A model generated the notes under the pieces. The model had not been told where the DNA came from and did no database searches. It saw nothing but the letters and a program-made list of their open reading frames with translations. A DNA stretch of 64,000 nucleotides from Pseudomonas simiae (GTDB taxonomy: Bacteria; Pseudomonadota; Gammaproteobacteria; Pseudomonadales; Pseudomonadaceae). Positions 44,290 to 54,230 of the stretch are shown here, piece by piece. Both the position numbers and the translations under genes were made by a program. Positions within the stretch are counted from its first letter, which is position 1. Each line of letters begins with the position of its first letter. Location: positions 248,001-312,000 of the forward strand of contig NZ_FOKB01000001.1 of the NCBI RefSeq assembly GCF_900111895.1, in the 5' to 3' direction.

Positions 44290-45183
44290 ATGGCCAGCGC
44301 CTTGCCCGACCTGAAACTCCTGCGCATCTTCGTCAGCGTTGTGCGGCACCAGGGGTTCGCCAATGCCCAGCACGAACTCAATCTGTCCACCTCGGCCATC
44401 AGCACGTACATGAGCCAGCTGGAATCGGCGTTGGGCTTGGTGCTGTGCCATCGTGGGCGGGGCGGGTTCAGCCTCACCAGCAAGGGTGAGTTGTTCCATC
44501 AGGAAACCCTGCGCTTATTGGGCGAGCTTGAAGGCTTCGAGCAATACGCCGCCGCGCTCAAAGGCGAGCTGCGCGGTACCCTCAAACTGGGCGTGCTTGA
44601 TTCCACCGTCAGCGACAAGGCCTTGCCGTTCGCCGAAGTGATCGGCGCCTACAGCCTGGAACACCCGGCGGTACACCTGCATCTGTCGGTGATGAGCCCC
44701 TACGAACTGCAACTCGGTGTGCAGGACAATCGCCTGGACCTGGCCATCGGTGCCTTTTCCAACCGGATGAGCGGGCTGATCTACATGCCGCTGTACCGCG
44801 AACAACACTGGCTGTATTGCAGCACCCGGCACCCGCTGTTCAACGAGCGACGCATCCCCGAACAAGTGATCACCCAGCAACGCATGGTCGGTCGCGGCTA
44901 CTGGAGCCAGGCTGAACTGGCGCGCCACGGCTTCAAACACAGCGCCGCCACCGTGGAAAGTATGGAGGCACAACTGATCCTCGTGCTGTCCGGTGCCTAT
45001 ATCGGTTACTTGCCGGAACACTACGCCCAGGCCTGGGCCGACAAGGGCGACCTGCGCGTATTGCTGCCGGCGACCTTTGGCTATCAGGCACCGTTCTCGA
45101 TGATCATGCGGCGTGGCCGCAGCCGTGAGCCGCTGATCCAGACCTTTCGCGACTTGCTCAAGACTCAGCTCAACCAGGCCTGA
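44290..45183 (+). CDS. gbuR: LysR-family regulator GbuR
   Basis: 297 residues. The winged helix (LKLLRIFVSVVRHQGFANAQ, then LNLSTSAISTYMSQLE) and effector domain are standard. It is divergent from gbuA, exactly as gbuR (PA1422), the activator of gbuA in response to 4-guanidinobutyrate in P. aeruginosa. TGGAG upstream supports the start. It is followed 7 bases later by the DTW-domain gene on the same strand, so that gene may be carried on the gbuR transcript. Confidence 0.9.
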   Translation: MASALPDLKLLRIFVSVVRHQGFANAQHELNLSTSAISTYMSQLESALGLVLCHRGRGGFSLTSKGELFHQETLRLLGELEGFEQYAAALKGELRGTLKLGVLDSTVSDKALPFAEVIGAYSLEHPAVHLHLSVMSPYELQLGVQDNRLDLAIGAFSNRMSGLIYMPLYREQHWLYCSTRHPLFNERRIPEQVITQQRMVGRGYWSQAELARHGFKHSAATVESMEAQLILVLSGAYIGYLPEHYAQAWADKGDLRVLLPATFGYQAPFSMIMRRGRSREPLIQTFRDLLKTQLNQA

Positions 45184-45190
45184 TAAAACC

Positions 45191-45781
45191 ATGTCCAGAC
45201 CCCAATGTTCACGTTGCCTCAGGCCTGCCACCCACTGCCTGTGCGCGCTGATCCCCAGCCTCGACAGCCGCACCCGTGTGTTGCTGTTGCAGCACCCGAG
45301 CGAGGTCAACCATGCGTTGAATACTGCACGGTTGGCGGCGTTGGGGTTGAGCAATGCGCAATTGGTGGTGGGGGAGATATTTGAGGATCTACCGACCCTG
45401 TTGAACCCGCCCGGTTATCAGGCGCGGCTGTTGTTTCCGGCTGAGGATGCCCAACCACTGCAGGCCTACGCGCCCGGCAGTCAGCCATTGCTACTGGTGG
45501 TCCCCGATGGCACGTGGCGCAAGGCGCGCAAACTGCTGCACCTCAACCCCTTGCTGGCGGCATTACCCCGAGTGGCATTGGCCGAAGGCGCCGCGTCCCG
45601 CTATCGATTGCGCAAGGCGCCCGGACCGGGTGCGCTGTCGACAGTGGAAGCGATTGTGCAGGCTTTACAGGTATTGGAAGCCCCCACCTCGTTCGAACCG
45701 TTACTGCAACCCTTCAACGCGTTGATCGATGGGCAAATTGCGGCCATGGGGCAGGCCGTGTACCAGAAGAACCACACATGA
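45191..45781 (+). CDS. tapT: DTW-domain tRNA-uridine aminocarboxypropyltransferase
   Basis: 196 residues. The N-terminal zinc-like cysteine cluster is clear (CSRCLRPATHCLC), then VLLLQHPSEVNHALNTARLA and the DxTW motif in VVPDGTWRKARKLL, the family hallmark. TapT (YfiP in E. coli) transfers the aminocarboxypropyl group of SAM to U47 of tRNAs (acp3U). All hallmark residues are present. It starts 7 bases after gbuR, and its end lies 73 bases before the giant effector-like gene. Confidence 0.9.
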   Translation: MSRPQCSRCLRPATHCLCALIPSLDSRTRVLLLQHPSEVNHALNTARLAALGLSNAQLVVGEIFEDLPTLLNPPGYQARLLFPAEDAQPLQAYAPGSQPLLLVVPDGTWRKARKLLHLNPLLAALPRVALAEGAASRYRLRKAPGPGALSTVEAIVQALQVLEAPTSFEPLLQPFNALIDGQIAAMGQAVYQKNHT

Positions 45782-45854
45782 GCCTGCGTATTACATAGCT
45801 ACCCAACGCGCGCGCGGCAACTGAGTAGGCTGGTCATTTTTCAAGGATAGAAAA

Positions 45855-48800
45855 ATGGCTGAGCCTCTAGCCCATACACCCTCATTGGCTGCCTTCACGG
45901 TCGAACAAACAGCTTCGGGACCGTTTCTGACCAGGAACGAATGGTCTTCACTGCAAGCCCTGGACGCTGTGCGAAGCAAATTCGACGGGTTTCTTGACGG
46001 GCTCGACGATGAAGAAAAACGTGAATATGTACGCCTGCAAAAGGCTTGGGTTCAGGCCCGGAAAGCCGTTGAAGACGGTGTCCCCCGGCTTATCGAGCGT
46101 TTTGAACAGCAGTCCCTGGCGTCCCTGCGCGATGCTTTAAAAACACTGACGGGTTCAGACGTCGACCCGAAAACCGCAAGGATTTACACCCGCTACCTGG
46201 CGCCTGCTCGCCGCGTTCGTCGTGAGGCCCAGGGTGATCAGGTGAAGGTTGCCAGCCTGACCTTATGGGAAGCGGCATGCATGAATTACGACGGCGTGAC
46301 CGGCTGGAGTTTTCCTGGGAATACGGGGATAGCGGACGCCAGCTATATGGACTCGTCCATCAATGCCAGTGCGGCAGCATTCATTGCCTTGGTACGCGAG
46401 CTCAATATTGGCGAGACACTCAGAACGTCTCTTGCCCAGGCATTACGCGCGTCCTCCTCCCTGGGCGATGCAATCATGAGGCAGGCAAGCGCCGAATTTG
46501 AGTTCGCGTTGATCAATGCCCTCAAGGACCGCGCGACCAGCCGCGTGGACAAAGCCAAATACCACCAGCTGAAGCGTGCGCTCGTCGGTGAAGTGCGTTG
46601 GGGCCAGATTGAAGAAATGCATCTGTTTATCCCCCACGGTATCGACAACATCAGCTGGGTCCCTCAACACATTGGCTTGACGGGCCAGTATGTAGGGTCA
46701 CCGCCTGGAGACAGTGTGAAGATTCCTCATATCGTCTTTTCAGTGAGCGGCTGCAAAGGTGCCTTCAGTTATTTCCCCCATCGACCGTCGGGGGCCCTGC
46801 TTCACTACGACAGCCACCGGGAAGCATGCACGGAGTTTTACATGGCCTTTCAGGCCTCCTATGGCAACGGTGACGTGTCGTGGCTGTACCCGTTGATGAC
46901 CTTGCGTGACAGTGTCCGGCTCAAGCAGATAGCGACATCTCAGCCTCGCCCCGAGCAGCTTTCCCCACAGGCCGAAGTGCTTTATGACCTCGTTGAGTGG
47001 TTGCCGAAGATCACGCTTGTGAAGCGCGTCGGATACGTCCGGCAGTCGGTCGAAAAGACCCCAATGGTCTGCTTGCATGATTTTTACACCGCACGTTGTC
47101 GCACCAACCTGCAGGAACTGGCAGCCGAAACACCCGGCTGGATGGTGACGATCAGCCGTGTTTTTCAAACGGTGCTCGGCGAGACGCTTGATCTGTTGCT
47201 GATTCCGGCACCGGGCCCGCTCAAAGGCCTGGGACGGCTCAGGGCCGTTGCGATGTTTGCCGTCCTCACGCAGTCCTTGATCGAGGGGGGAGCCATGGCG
47301 GTGCAGGGGGACTCGGTTGAGTTGCTCCAAACCTTGGTCGACCTGGCTGATTTGCTGATCAGCAGCCGCTTGCATACTCGCCTGGCACGCAGCGTGATGC
47401 GTCGCCACCAAGCGCTGTACCGCCAGTTGTCCCCACCAGGCAGCGTTGCCGGTGAGCGGGTCGATACCGCGCTGTTGGAGAGAATGCTCGGCGCCTCGCA
47501 GGCGCCGGTCAAGTCGTTGAACGCAGTGCTTGAGGCGAGCAATACGCCTCGACAACTCCTCGACAAGGTCTGGGAGGGCGAGCGACCGTCGGCTTCCCTG
47601 GTGGAGGCTTCGCAGCGCTTTAATGTCGATCGTCTGATCGATTGGGCGTCAAGCCCGTCGCCACCCAGTCATCCACCGCCGACTCAGGCGTTCGAAGTGC
47701 TGGGGCCGTTGGTCACTCAATTGGCGCAATGGCCGGTTGATACTGCCTTGAGCGTCGAGAACCCGCAGGGCCTGGAGTTGCGACGTTACACGCAGCAGGC
47801 GGGCCGTCCCGCTTCTCGGGTGGTCACGGTGACCCGTCAGGAGAACTTCCAGTTCGCCTACTCATCCCCGCGTCGTTTTACTGCGAATTTTCTTCAGGCT
47901 GTGGTGGACTTGTTGCCTGCCGTGTTTTCGGCCGGAGAACCGCCGTTGCGCCAGCAGTTGGCGCTGCGGGCCCGCACCGTGAGGCTTGAGCTGTTCGAGG
48001 CACTTACACGCTTTGCCCAGGCCGATCGCGCAACGGCCTCTGGCGCGCCGACGGCGATCAAGAACCTGTTGCCTGAGCGCGTGGGGTCTGATCAGCCCGA
48101 ACCCGCGGTCATCAGTACCCTACGGGCGTTGCACCCCGAAGTCAGTCTGCCCCGCTTGTTGGAGGTGCTGGATCAGCAGCCTCTTTCTTCCCACCAGCAG
48201 ACCCAACTGTTGGCGTCAAAACTGCAACCCGAGGCGCTCTATACCGCCTTGCGCAGTGCACGGCGGGCAGCCCGCCGAGAGGCGATGATCGACGGGATTT
48301 TCCATGGGCGCCGGTACGACGCGCAGACCCTGCGCTGGGCAGGCGAATTTGCCGGCGCAGTATTAAAAAGCGTCACTGGCCAAGCCTTGGTCATCAGTCG
48401 CGCCGATCAGCCGGTGCACTATATGTCGAAAGGTGCCAAAGACCGGACTGTGGTGGTGCTGGACCATGGCCGGGGGCGCTTTGCGCCGTTTGATCATCGC
48501 ACCTCCCTTGCGGGCGCGAGGCTCGGTACTCCCGACGGTTTTTACCAGGCCATCCTGAACCAGTTAACCCATAACGAACGCGTCCGGCTCGGGCTTGAAG
48601 GCCCCCAGGCGGTCACCGATTTCCGTCACCGGATTGCCCGCGCCATGCTCGACCATCGTACGGTCGAGGGGCAGTTTTACCCTCACCAGCGCGACATCGC
48701 GCAGTATTCCAGTGCTGCGGATACCATGGGCCTGACCCCTGACGCACTCGGTCTCTTTCGCCAGGGCGCGGACTGCTTTCTGTATATGGACGGCTTGTGT

Positions 48801-51749
48801 TTCAACGTCTCCCAGGCTGGCCCGACCCTGCCATGGCGCATTCCACACCCCACATTGCACGATGCTTACGCCCCGGTGTTGACGCATAACGGCGCAGGTG
48901 CCTGGCGCCATGAATGGGAAACGCCGCTGACCTGGGATGGCCACAAACCGTTTTATCGCCTCGGGCCCGCCGTTGGAGCATGGTCGCCGGATGCCATCAA
49001 CCAGATTCAACAGGTCAGCGGCGTGACCCCGGCGATGCTGCGTCGCGTGCACCTGCGTAACGAGCGCCCACCTGCGATTTTGATGGAGACCATCGAGCGA
49101 TTCACGTTGCATCGACGGGTCAAGGCGGGCGTGGAGACGGGGTGGGATTTTTTTGACGAGTTACTGGGTGAAATAGGGCCTGAAAGCGCCGATGTGTTGG
49201 TGGGCAGTGCGGGCTTGAGCCGCGTTGATCAGGTCAGGCGGCTCGAAACCTTTGTTGCGCAGGACAAGCCAGGTATGGCGCGGCTTTTTTTCAAGGCGTT
49301 GCTTCATAAAAGCGCGTTGTCTTCGGAGCCCCTGGCACAGGTGCTGCAGCGTGACTTCCCCAGTTTGACAGCGCAAATCGCCGAAGACCTGGTGCGCAAT
49401 CTCACCCCGGTTGAGCGTCGAAGCCTGGAGGCCGGCCGTGTCCCGTTGACCAAAACCAAAGCCATCCGCTGGTGGATAGAGTACCTGCGCAAGACCAGGG
49501 CGATGGAGGGTGTGCACCTGGGAGGTGCGGCAAGTGCGGACAGCTCAAAGCTGATCCTTCATACAGTGGCCGAGATGGACGGCTGGTCTGTTCAAACACG
49601 GGTTGAAGTACGTGAGCGCGGGCGGCTCATTGACCGTGTCGGCCCTGCTGAAGGGCGGCCCAAGCGGGTGCTGGAGGCGCTTGATGGCCGCTATCAGGCC
49701 TTTGCTCCCCAATCGAACGGCACGTTGCAACCGCTCGGAAACCCGGGCGATTTTCTCACGGTCTTACTCGACGCGTTGCCTCCCCCTGAGCGCCAAGCCG
49801 TTGGATATACCCATGCGGGGGGCGTTGAAGAGTTGACCCAGGAGATCGGTTATCGCTTGGAGCGTCACTGGGAGTTTGCCGAAACCCTGCTCGAAATAGG
49901 GCGTCGCCCTTGGTACAACCCGCCGCGTCGCGTGGCGGATGGGCGGATTGGTTATCCGTTGAGTGGCGGCAATGAGCTGGGGGCAGTGGACCGTGACCAA
50001 GTCGCACGGTTGCGGCAGTTATTTCCGACGAAAACCGATGAACAGGCGTTTGAGATCCTTGAGAATCTGAGTGACTCCGTTCAGGAGCGTGAGGACGCGA
50101 TCAACACCCTGTTCCGAGAACGCGACGCCTTGAATGACAGCCTTGAACGCTGGTGCTTGCTGGGGAAACCCGAGCAACTCAAGGCACAAGTCGAGGCCTC
50201 CGCGCGAATTCGACGTTGCTGGAGCAAAGAGGACTCCCCGCGCGGGGTGATGTTTGAGCTCTATCTGGATGACCTGGCCCTGGAAGACTTGCCACAGGTG
50301 ACGGCGCATTTCGGTCATGTCATGCAACTGAGCCTGCGGAACAATCAGTTACAAGCGCTGCCGATGAAGTTCCTCGGGCGCTTCCCGGCGCTGCGGACGC
50401 TGTTTCTCGACGGCAACCGCTTGGACCATGTGCCTCAGGGCTTGTCTGCGCTTCAACACTTGAAACAACTCAGCCTGGCGAACAATCGCATTCAGCCTGA
50501 ATCAGCGGATATCAGACGGTTGCAGGGCCTGACGCGCTTGACCACGTTGAATCTGTCCAACAATCCCCTGGGCAGAGGGAAACGCTTGAATGTGTATGCG
50601 CTGACAGCGCTGGAGGTCCTCAAGCTCAGGAATACTCAACTCGATCTTTTGCCTCTGTGGGTGGTGATGCTGCCAAGACTTCGCACGTTGGATCTGCGAG
50701 ACAATCGTTTCAAAGTGTTGACCCACTCTGATCTTCACCTCAATGAAACCGTGTACCGCGCCATGAATCTTCACGGTAACGCGCTTTCCCAGGCGACCTT
50801 GCGGCTGCTCAGCCAATACCGGAGACGGCCGGGTTATCAAACGATCGATTTTGGCCTGTGGCACGACGGGGCATTTCCGTTGCCCTCGGTTGAACGCTGG
50901 CTATTGCCGGTGCCGCTGAATGAAGTGCCGCAACGGCGGGCTGAATGGGCGCTGTTGGCCGGAGCGCAAATGGCGGACGGTTTCTTTAACCTGCTGTGGA
51001 ACGTGTCTTCCTATCCGCCGTTGATTGCCCCGGAGCATCACGCCTTGCGCCAGGACATTACGCGGCGCGTCTGGCAGTTGATTGACGGGGCCAATCACAA
51101 CGGGGGCCTGCAACAAATCCTTTTCCAGGCACCTTTGCGGTACATGAGCGGGGGGATCGACGGGTGGCTGTTGTGCCTCAATGAGATCGAACTGGCTATG
51201 TTGCCGGTACAGATGCTCGCCGGAAACGTGGATGCCGCAGGCCCGGATTTTGTGAATTATTACCGAGCCCTTCGCCGGCTGGGCGCCATCGACCACCACC
51301 TGTTGAGGGCGTTTCCGCAGCAGTCTGCGCAGGAAGCCTGCGTGCGTTTCCTGGCCTATCGAATCGCATTGGCGTCGAGTCTGGACTTGCCTCTTGCATT
51401 GCCGGGCCGGTTCGACGCCGCCACTGCGGTGCCGGATGCGCCTTCGGTGATCCGAATACTCCAACGGATCAAAAATGAGGAGTTGAATCTGAATTGGCCC
51501 AGTCGGCTTGAAAACGAGGAGTACTGGGTCGAGTTCCTGGAGCGCAAGTACCCGCAACGATTTGAGGCTGCGCTGGCGCACTACCAGCGTGAGCTGGAAC
51601 GGGCCACCGACAAAGTCACGAATGGCGACATAAACGAGGGAGCCTACAAACACGCGCTCGAAAGCCTTGCTGTACAGATGCGCCAAGCCAAGGCCGATCT
51701 GGTCCGCGTGTTGACCCTTCAGGAGTGGACGGAATTTGTAATTGCCTGA
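45855..51749 (+). CDS. Giant DUF6543-LRR-NEL protein, probably an inactive NEL E3-ligase-like effector
   Basis: 1964 residues; AAGGA 7 bases upstream of the ATG. The N-terminal half carries DUF6543 (dermonecrotic-toxin-like) sequence, e.g. LTLWEAACMNYDGVTGWSFP at about 136-155. Leucine-rich repeats run about 1466-1660 (VMQLSLRNNQLQALP, LRTLFLDGNRLDHVP, LKQLSLANNRI, LTTLNLSNNPL). The C-terminus (about 1690-1964) has the NEL fold of IpaH/SspH E3 ubiquitin ligases: FFNLLWNVSSYPPLIAPEHH, RRVWQLI, LNEIELAML. NEL enzymes use Cys in a C-x-D motif; here my alignment puts G1767 at that site, with D1769 kept (MSGGIDGW). A cysteine lies seven residues on (C1774). So ligase activity is doubtful. No secretion signal, chaperone or secretion genes lie nearby. 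Confidence 0.85.
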   Translation: MAEPLAHTPSLAAFTVEQTASGPFLTRNEWSSLQALDAVRSKFDGFLDGLDDEEKREYVRLQKAWVQARKAVEDGVPRLIERFEQQSLASLRDALKTLTGSDVDPKTARIYTRYLAPARRVRREAQGDQVKVASLTLWEAACMNYDGVTGWSFPGNTGIADASYMDSSINASAAAFIALVRELNIGETLRTSLAQALRASSSLGDAIMRQASAEFEFALINALKDRATSRVDKAKYHQLKRALVGEVRWGQIEEMHLFIPHGIDNISWVPQHIGLTGQYVGSPPGDSVKIPHIVFSVSGCKGAFSYFPHRPSGALLHYDSHREACTEFYMAFQASYGNGDVSWLYPLMTLRDSVRLKQIATSQPRPEQLSPQAEVLYDLVEWLPKITLVKRVGYVRQSVEKTPMVCLHDFYTARCRTNLQELAAETPGWMVTISRVFQTVLGETLDLLLIPAPGPLKGLGRLRAVAMFAVLTQSLIEGGAMAVQGDSVELLQTLVDLADLLISSRLHTRLARSVMRRHQALYRQLSPPGSVAGERVDTALLERMLGASQAPVKSLNAVLEASNTPRQLLDKVWEGERPSASLVEASQRFNVDRLIDWASSPSPPSHPPPTQAFEVLGPLVTQLAQWPVDTALSVENPQGLELRRYTQQAGRPASRVVTVTRQENFQFAYSSPRRFTANFLQAVVDLLPAVFSAGEPPLRQQLALRARTVRLELFEALTRFAQADRATASGAPTAIKNLLPERVGSDQPEPAVISTLRALHPEVSLPRLLEVLDQQPLSSHQQTQLLASKLQPEALYTALRSARRAARREAMIDGIFHGRRYDAQTLRWAGEFAGAVLKSVTGQALVISRADQPVHYMSKGAKDRTVVVLDHGRGRFAPFDHRTSLAGARLGTPDGFYQAILNQLTHNERVRLGLEGPQAVTDFRHRIARAMLDHRTVEGQFYPHQRDIAQYSSAADTMGLTPDALGLFRQGADCFLYMDGLCFNVSQAGPTLPWRIPHPTLHDAYAPVLTHNGAGAWRHEWETPLTWDGHKPFYRLGPAVGAWSPDAINQIQQVSGVTPAMLRRVHLRNERPPAILMETIERFTLHRRVKAGVETGWDFFDELLGEIGPESADVLVGSAGLSRVDQVRRLETFVAQDKPGMARLFFKALLHKSALSSEPLAQVLQRDFPSLTAQIAEDLVRNLTPVERRSLEAGRVPLTKTKAIRWWIEYLRKTRAMEGVHLGGAASADSSKLILHTVAEMDGWSVQTRVEVRERGRLIDRVGPAEGRPKRVLEALDGRYQAFAPQSNGTLQPLGNPGDFLTVLLDALPPPERQAVGYTHAGGVEELTQEIGYRLERHWEFAETLLEIGRRPWYNPPRRVADGRIGYPLSGGNELGAVDRDQVARLRQLFPTKTDEQAFEILENLSDSVQEREDAINTLFRERDALNDSLERWCLLGKPEQLKAQVEASARIRRCWSKEDSPRGVMFELYLDDLALEDLPQVTAHFGHVMQLSLRNNQLQALPMKFLGRFPALRTLFLDGNRLDHVPQGLSALQHLKQLSLANNRIQPESADIRRLQGLTRLTTLNLSNNPLGRGKRLNVYALTALEVLKLRNTQLDLLPLWVVMLPRLRTLDLRDNRFKVLTHSDLHLNETVYRAMNLHGNALSQATLRLLSQYRRRPGYQTIDFGLWHDGAFPLPSVERWLLPVPLNEVPQRRAEWALLAGAQMADGFFNLLWNVSSYPPLIAPEHHALRQDITRRVWQLIDGANHNGGLQQILFQAPLRYMSGGIDGWLLCLNEIELAMLPVQMLAGNVDAAGPDFVNYYRALRRLGAIDHHLLRAFPQQSAQEACVRFLAYRIALASSLDLPLALPGRFDAATAVPDAPSVIRILQRIKNEELNLNWPSRLENEEYWVEFLERKYPQRFEAALAHYQRELERATDKVTNGDINEGAYKHALESLAVQMRQAKADLVRVLTLQEWTEFVIA

Positions 51750-51856
51750 GCCAATACTTATGCCTTTAAGGAATAGGCACCACACTTTGCGTGATATGGC
51801 CCGCCGGCCTTTCCCGGTATGATGTTCGCCCCCGCAGTCTGGATTGCGAATACGCC

Positions 51857-52759
51857 ATGACCTTGCAGTACCCTACAATCGCCGATTGCGTCGGCAACAC
51901 GCCCCTGGTCCGCTTGCAACGCATGGCGGGAGACACCAGCAACACCCTGCTGCTCAAGCTCGAAGGGAACAACCCGGCCGGTTCAGTGAAGGACCGCCCG
52001 GCGCTGTCGATGATCACCCGTGCGGAGCTGCGCGGGCAGATTAAACCCGGCGACACCTTGATCGAAGCCACCTCGGGTAACACGGGCATCGCCCTGGCCA
52101 TGGCCGCCGCGATCAAGGGTTACAAGATGATCCTGATCATGCCCGACAACGGCAGCGCCGAACGCAAAGCGGCGATGACCGCCTACGGTGCCCAACTGAT
52201 CCTGGTCACCCAGGAAGACGGCATGGAAGGTGCGCGCGATCTGGCTGAACGCATGGCTGCCGAAGGCCGCGGCCTGGTGCTGGACCAGTTCGCCAACGGT
52301 GACAACCCCGAGGCGCACTACACCAGCACCGGCCCGGAAATTTGGCGCCAGACCCAGGGCACCATCACTCATTTCGTCAGCTCCATGGGCACCACCGGCA
52401 CCATCATGGGCAACTCGCGCTACCTCAAGGAGCAGAACCCGGCCATCCAGATCGTCGGCCTGCAACCGATGGAAGGCTCGGCCATCCCAGGTATCCGTCG
52501 TTGGCCCGAAGAGTATCTGCCGAAGATCTACAACTCGAGCCGCGTCGACCGCATCATCGATATGGCGCAGCGCGAGGCCGAAGACACCACCCGCCGCCTG
52601 GCCCGTGAAGAAGGCATCTTCTGCGGCGTGTCTTCCGGTGGCGCGGTGGCGGGTATGTTGCGCTTGTCCAAAGAGGTGGAAAACGCGGTGATCGTCGCGA
52701 TCATCTGTGACCGAGGCGACCGTTACCTGTCGACCGGCATCTTCGACGAACCCAACTGA
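51857..52759 (+). CDS. cysM: Cysteine synthase B (O-acetylserine sulfhydrylase B)
   Basis: 300 residues. A PLP enzyme making cysteine from O-acetylserine and sulfide (or thiosulfate). The PLP lysine is K45 in [10 protein letters not shown], the substrate loop is [14 protein letters not shown], and the phosphate-binding glycines are [11 protein letters not shown]. The CysM-type length and the neighbours rlmD, relA and mazG agree with the known pseudomonad order. The ribosome site is weak, so the start at 51857 rests on family length. It overlaps rlmD by one base (TGATG). Confidence 0.95.
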   Translation: MTLQYPTIADCVGNTPLVRLQRMAGDTSNTLLLKLEGNNPAGSVKDRPALSMITRAELRGQIKPGDTLIEATSGNTGIALAMAAAIKGYKMILIMPDNGSAERKAAMTAYGAQLILVTQEDGMEGARDLAERMAAEGRGLVLDQFANGDNPEAHYTSTGPEIWRQTQGTITHFVSSMGTTGTIMGNSRYLKEQNPAIQIVGLQPMEGSAIPGIRRWPEEYLPKIYNSSRVDRIIDMAQREAEDTTRRLAREEGIFCGVSSGGAVAGMLRLSKEVENAVIVAIICDRGDRYLSTGIFDEPN

Positions 52760-54111
52760 TGGCCAAGCACGAGAGAGGCCTGCGCTTCCAACCGACGGGC
52801 GGCAGCCGCGCCCCGCAGATCCCTGTGGGCAAGAAACAGCGCCTGACCATCGAGCGCCTGGCCAACGACGGCCGAGGCATCGTGTTCTTTGAAGGTCGCA
52901 CCTGGTTCGTGAACGGCGCGCTGGCGGGCGAAGAAGTCGAAGCACGGGTGCTGGGCACCCATGGCAAGATCGTCGAGGCGCGCACCGAGCGGGTGTTCAG
53001 TGCCAGCGAATTACGCCGTCCGGCGCCGTGCGCGCATTTCGGCCGCTGCGGCGGTTGCAGCGTGCAGCACTTGCCCCACGGCGAACAACTTGCCCTGAAA
53101 CAGCGCATGCTTGCCGAGCAACTGTCCCGCGTGGCGGGTGTCGAACCGCAGGAGTGGGCCGCGCCGTTGAGCGGGGCGGAATTCGGTTACCGTCGCCGCG
53201 CCCGCGTGGCCGTGCGCTGGGACGCCAAGGCGAAACAGCTGGAAGTGGGTTTCCGCGCGGTGGCTAGTCAGGACATCGTCGCCATCGACGAATGCCCGGT
53301 GCTGGTACAGGCCTTGCAGCCGATCATGCAGCGCCTGCCCAACATGCTGCGTCGCTTGAGCAAACCTCAGGCGCTGGGGCATGTGGAGTTGTTCAGTGGT
53401 ACGTCCGTCGCCGTGTTGCTGCGCCATATGGCGCCGCTGTCGGAAGCGGACCTGCAGGTGCTGAAAGAATTCTGCGCCTTCCATGAAGCCCAATTGTGGC
53501 TGCATGGCGAGGGCCAGCCGGAACCGGTTGAGGCCGATTCGGTGCTCGGGTTTCGCCTGAGTCACTGGGATCTGGAGCTGGCTTACCGGCCCGGAGATTT
53601 TGTCCAGGTCAATGCCGGGGTCAATGAAGCGATGGTTGCCCAGGCCTTGGAATGGCTGGCGCCACAACCCGATGAACGGGTGCTGGACCTGTTTTGCGGC
53701 CTGGGCAACTTCGCCCTGCCACTGGCGCGCCAGGTGCGTGAAGTGGTGGCGGTGGAGGGGGTGCAGACCATGGTGGAGCGGGCGGCCGTCAACGCCGTCA
53801 GCAACGATTTGCATAATGTGCAGTTTTTTCAGGCTGATTTGTCCCAGCCTTTGACTGACGCGGAATGGGCCAAACAAGGCTTTTCTGCGGTACTCTTGGA
53901 CCCACCCCGTGATGGTGCCCTGGAGGTTGTGCGCAAGCTCGCGACCCTGGGAGCCAAGCGTCTGGTGTATGTGTCCTGCAATCCGGCCACGCTGGCGCGG
54001 GACACGGTTGAGTTGGTCAAGCAAGGCTACCGGCTAAAACGTGCCGGGATCCTCGACATGTTTCCGCAAACCGCGCATGTCGAGGCCATGGCGTTATTTG
54101 AAGCGGGCTAG
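52759..54111 (+). CDS. rlmD: 23S rRNA (uracil-1939-C5)-methyltransferase
   Basis: 450 residues. A TRAM domain (about 25-80) is followed by a 4Fe-4S cluster site: C91, C97, C100 and C179 ([10 protein letters not shown] and DECPVL). The C-terminal methyltransferase has the SAM motif [21 protein letters not shown], and the catalytic C407 in [12 protein letters not shown]. It methylates U1939 of 23S rRNA. Start overlaps the cysM stop, so translation is coupled. Also known as rumA. Confidence 0.95.
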   Translation: MAKHERGLRFQPTGGSRAPQIPVGKKQRLTIERLANDGRGIVFFEGRTWFVNGALAGEEVEARVLGTHGKIVEARTERVFSASELRRPAPCAHFGRCGGCSVQHLPHGEQLALKQRMLAEQLSRVAGVEPQEWAAPLSGAEFGYRRRARVAVRWDAKAKQLEVGFRAVASQDIVAIDECPVLVQALQPIMQRLPNMLRRLSKPQALGHVELFSGTSVAVLLRHMAPLSEADLQVLKEFCAFHEAQLWLHGEGQPEPVEADSVLGFRLSHWDLELAYRPGDFVQVNAGVNEAMVAQALEWLAPQPDERVLDLFCGLGNFALPLARQVREVVAVEGVQTMVERAAVNAVSNDLHNVQFFQADLSQPLTDAEWAKQGFSAVLLDPPRDGALEVVRKLATLGAKRLVYVSCNPATLARDTVELVKQGYRLKRAGILDMFPQTAHVEAMALFEAG

Positions 54112-54230
54112 GATGCCCGTTTAATCCGACCGGCCTGTCGTCTCCAGGGCCTGTGATCTGCCAGGGAGCAGTAGAAGGTCGGCGATGAATTCTGGCGCAT
54201 CGAAGGTGCGTCGTAGGGAAGGTAAGCAAG

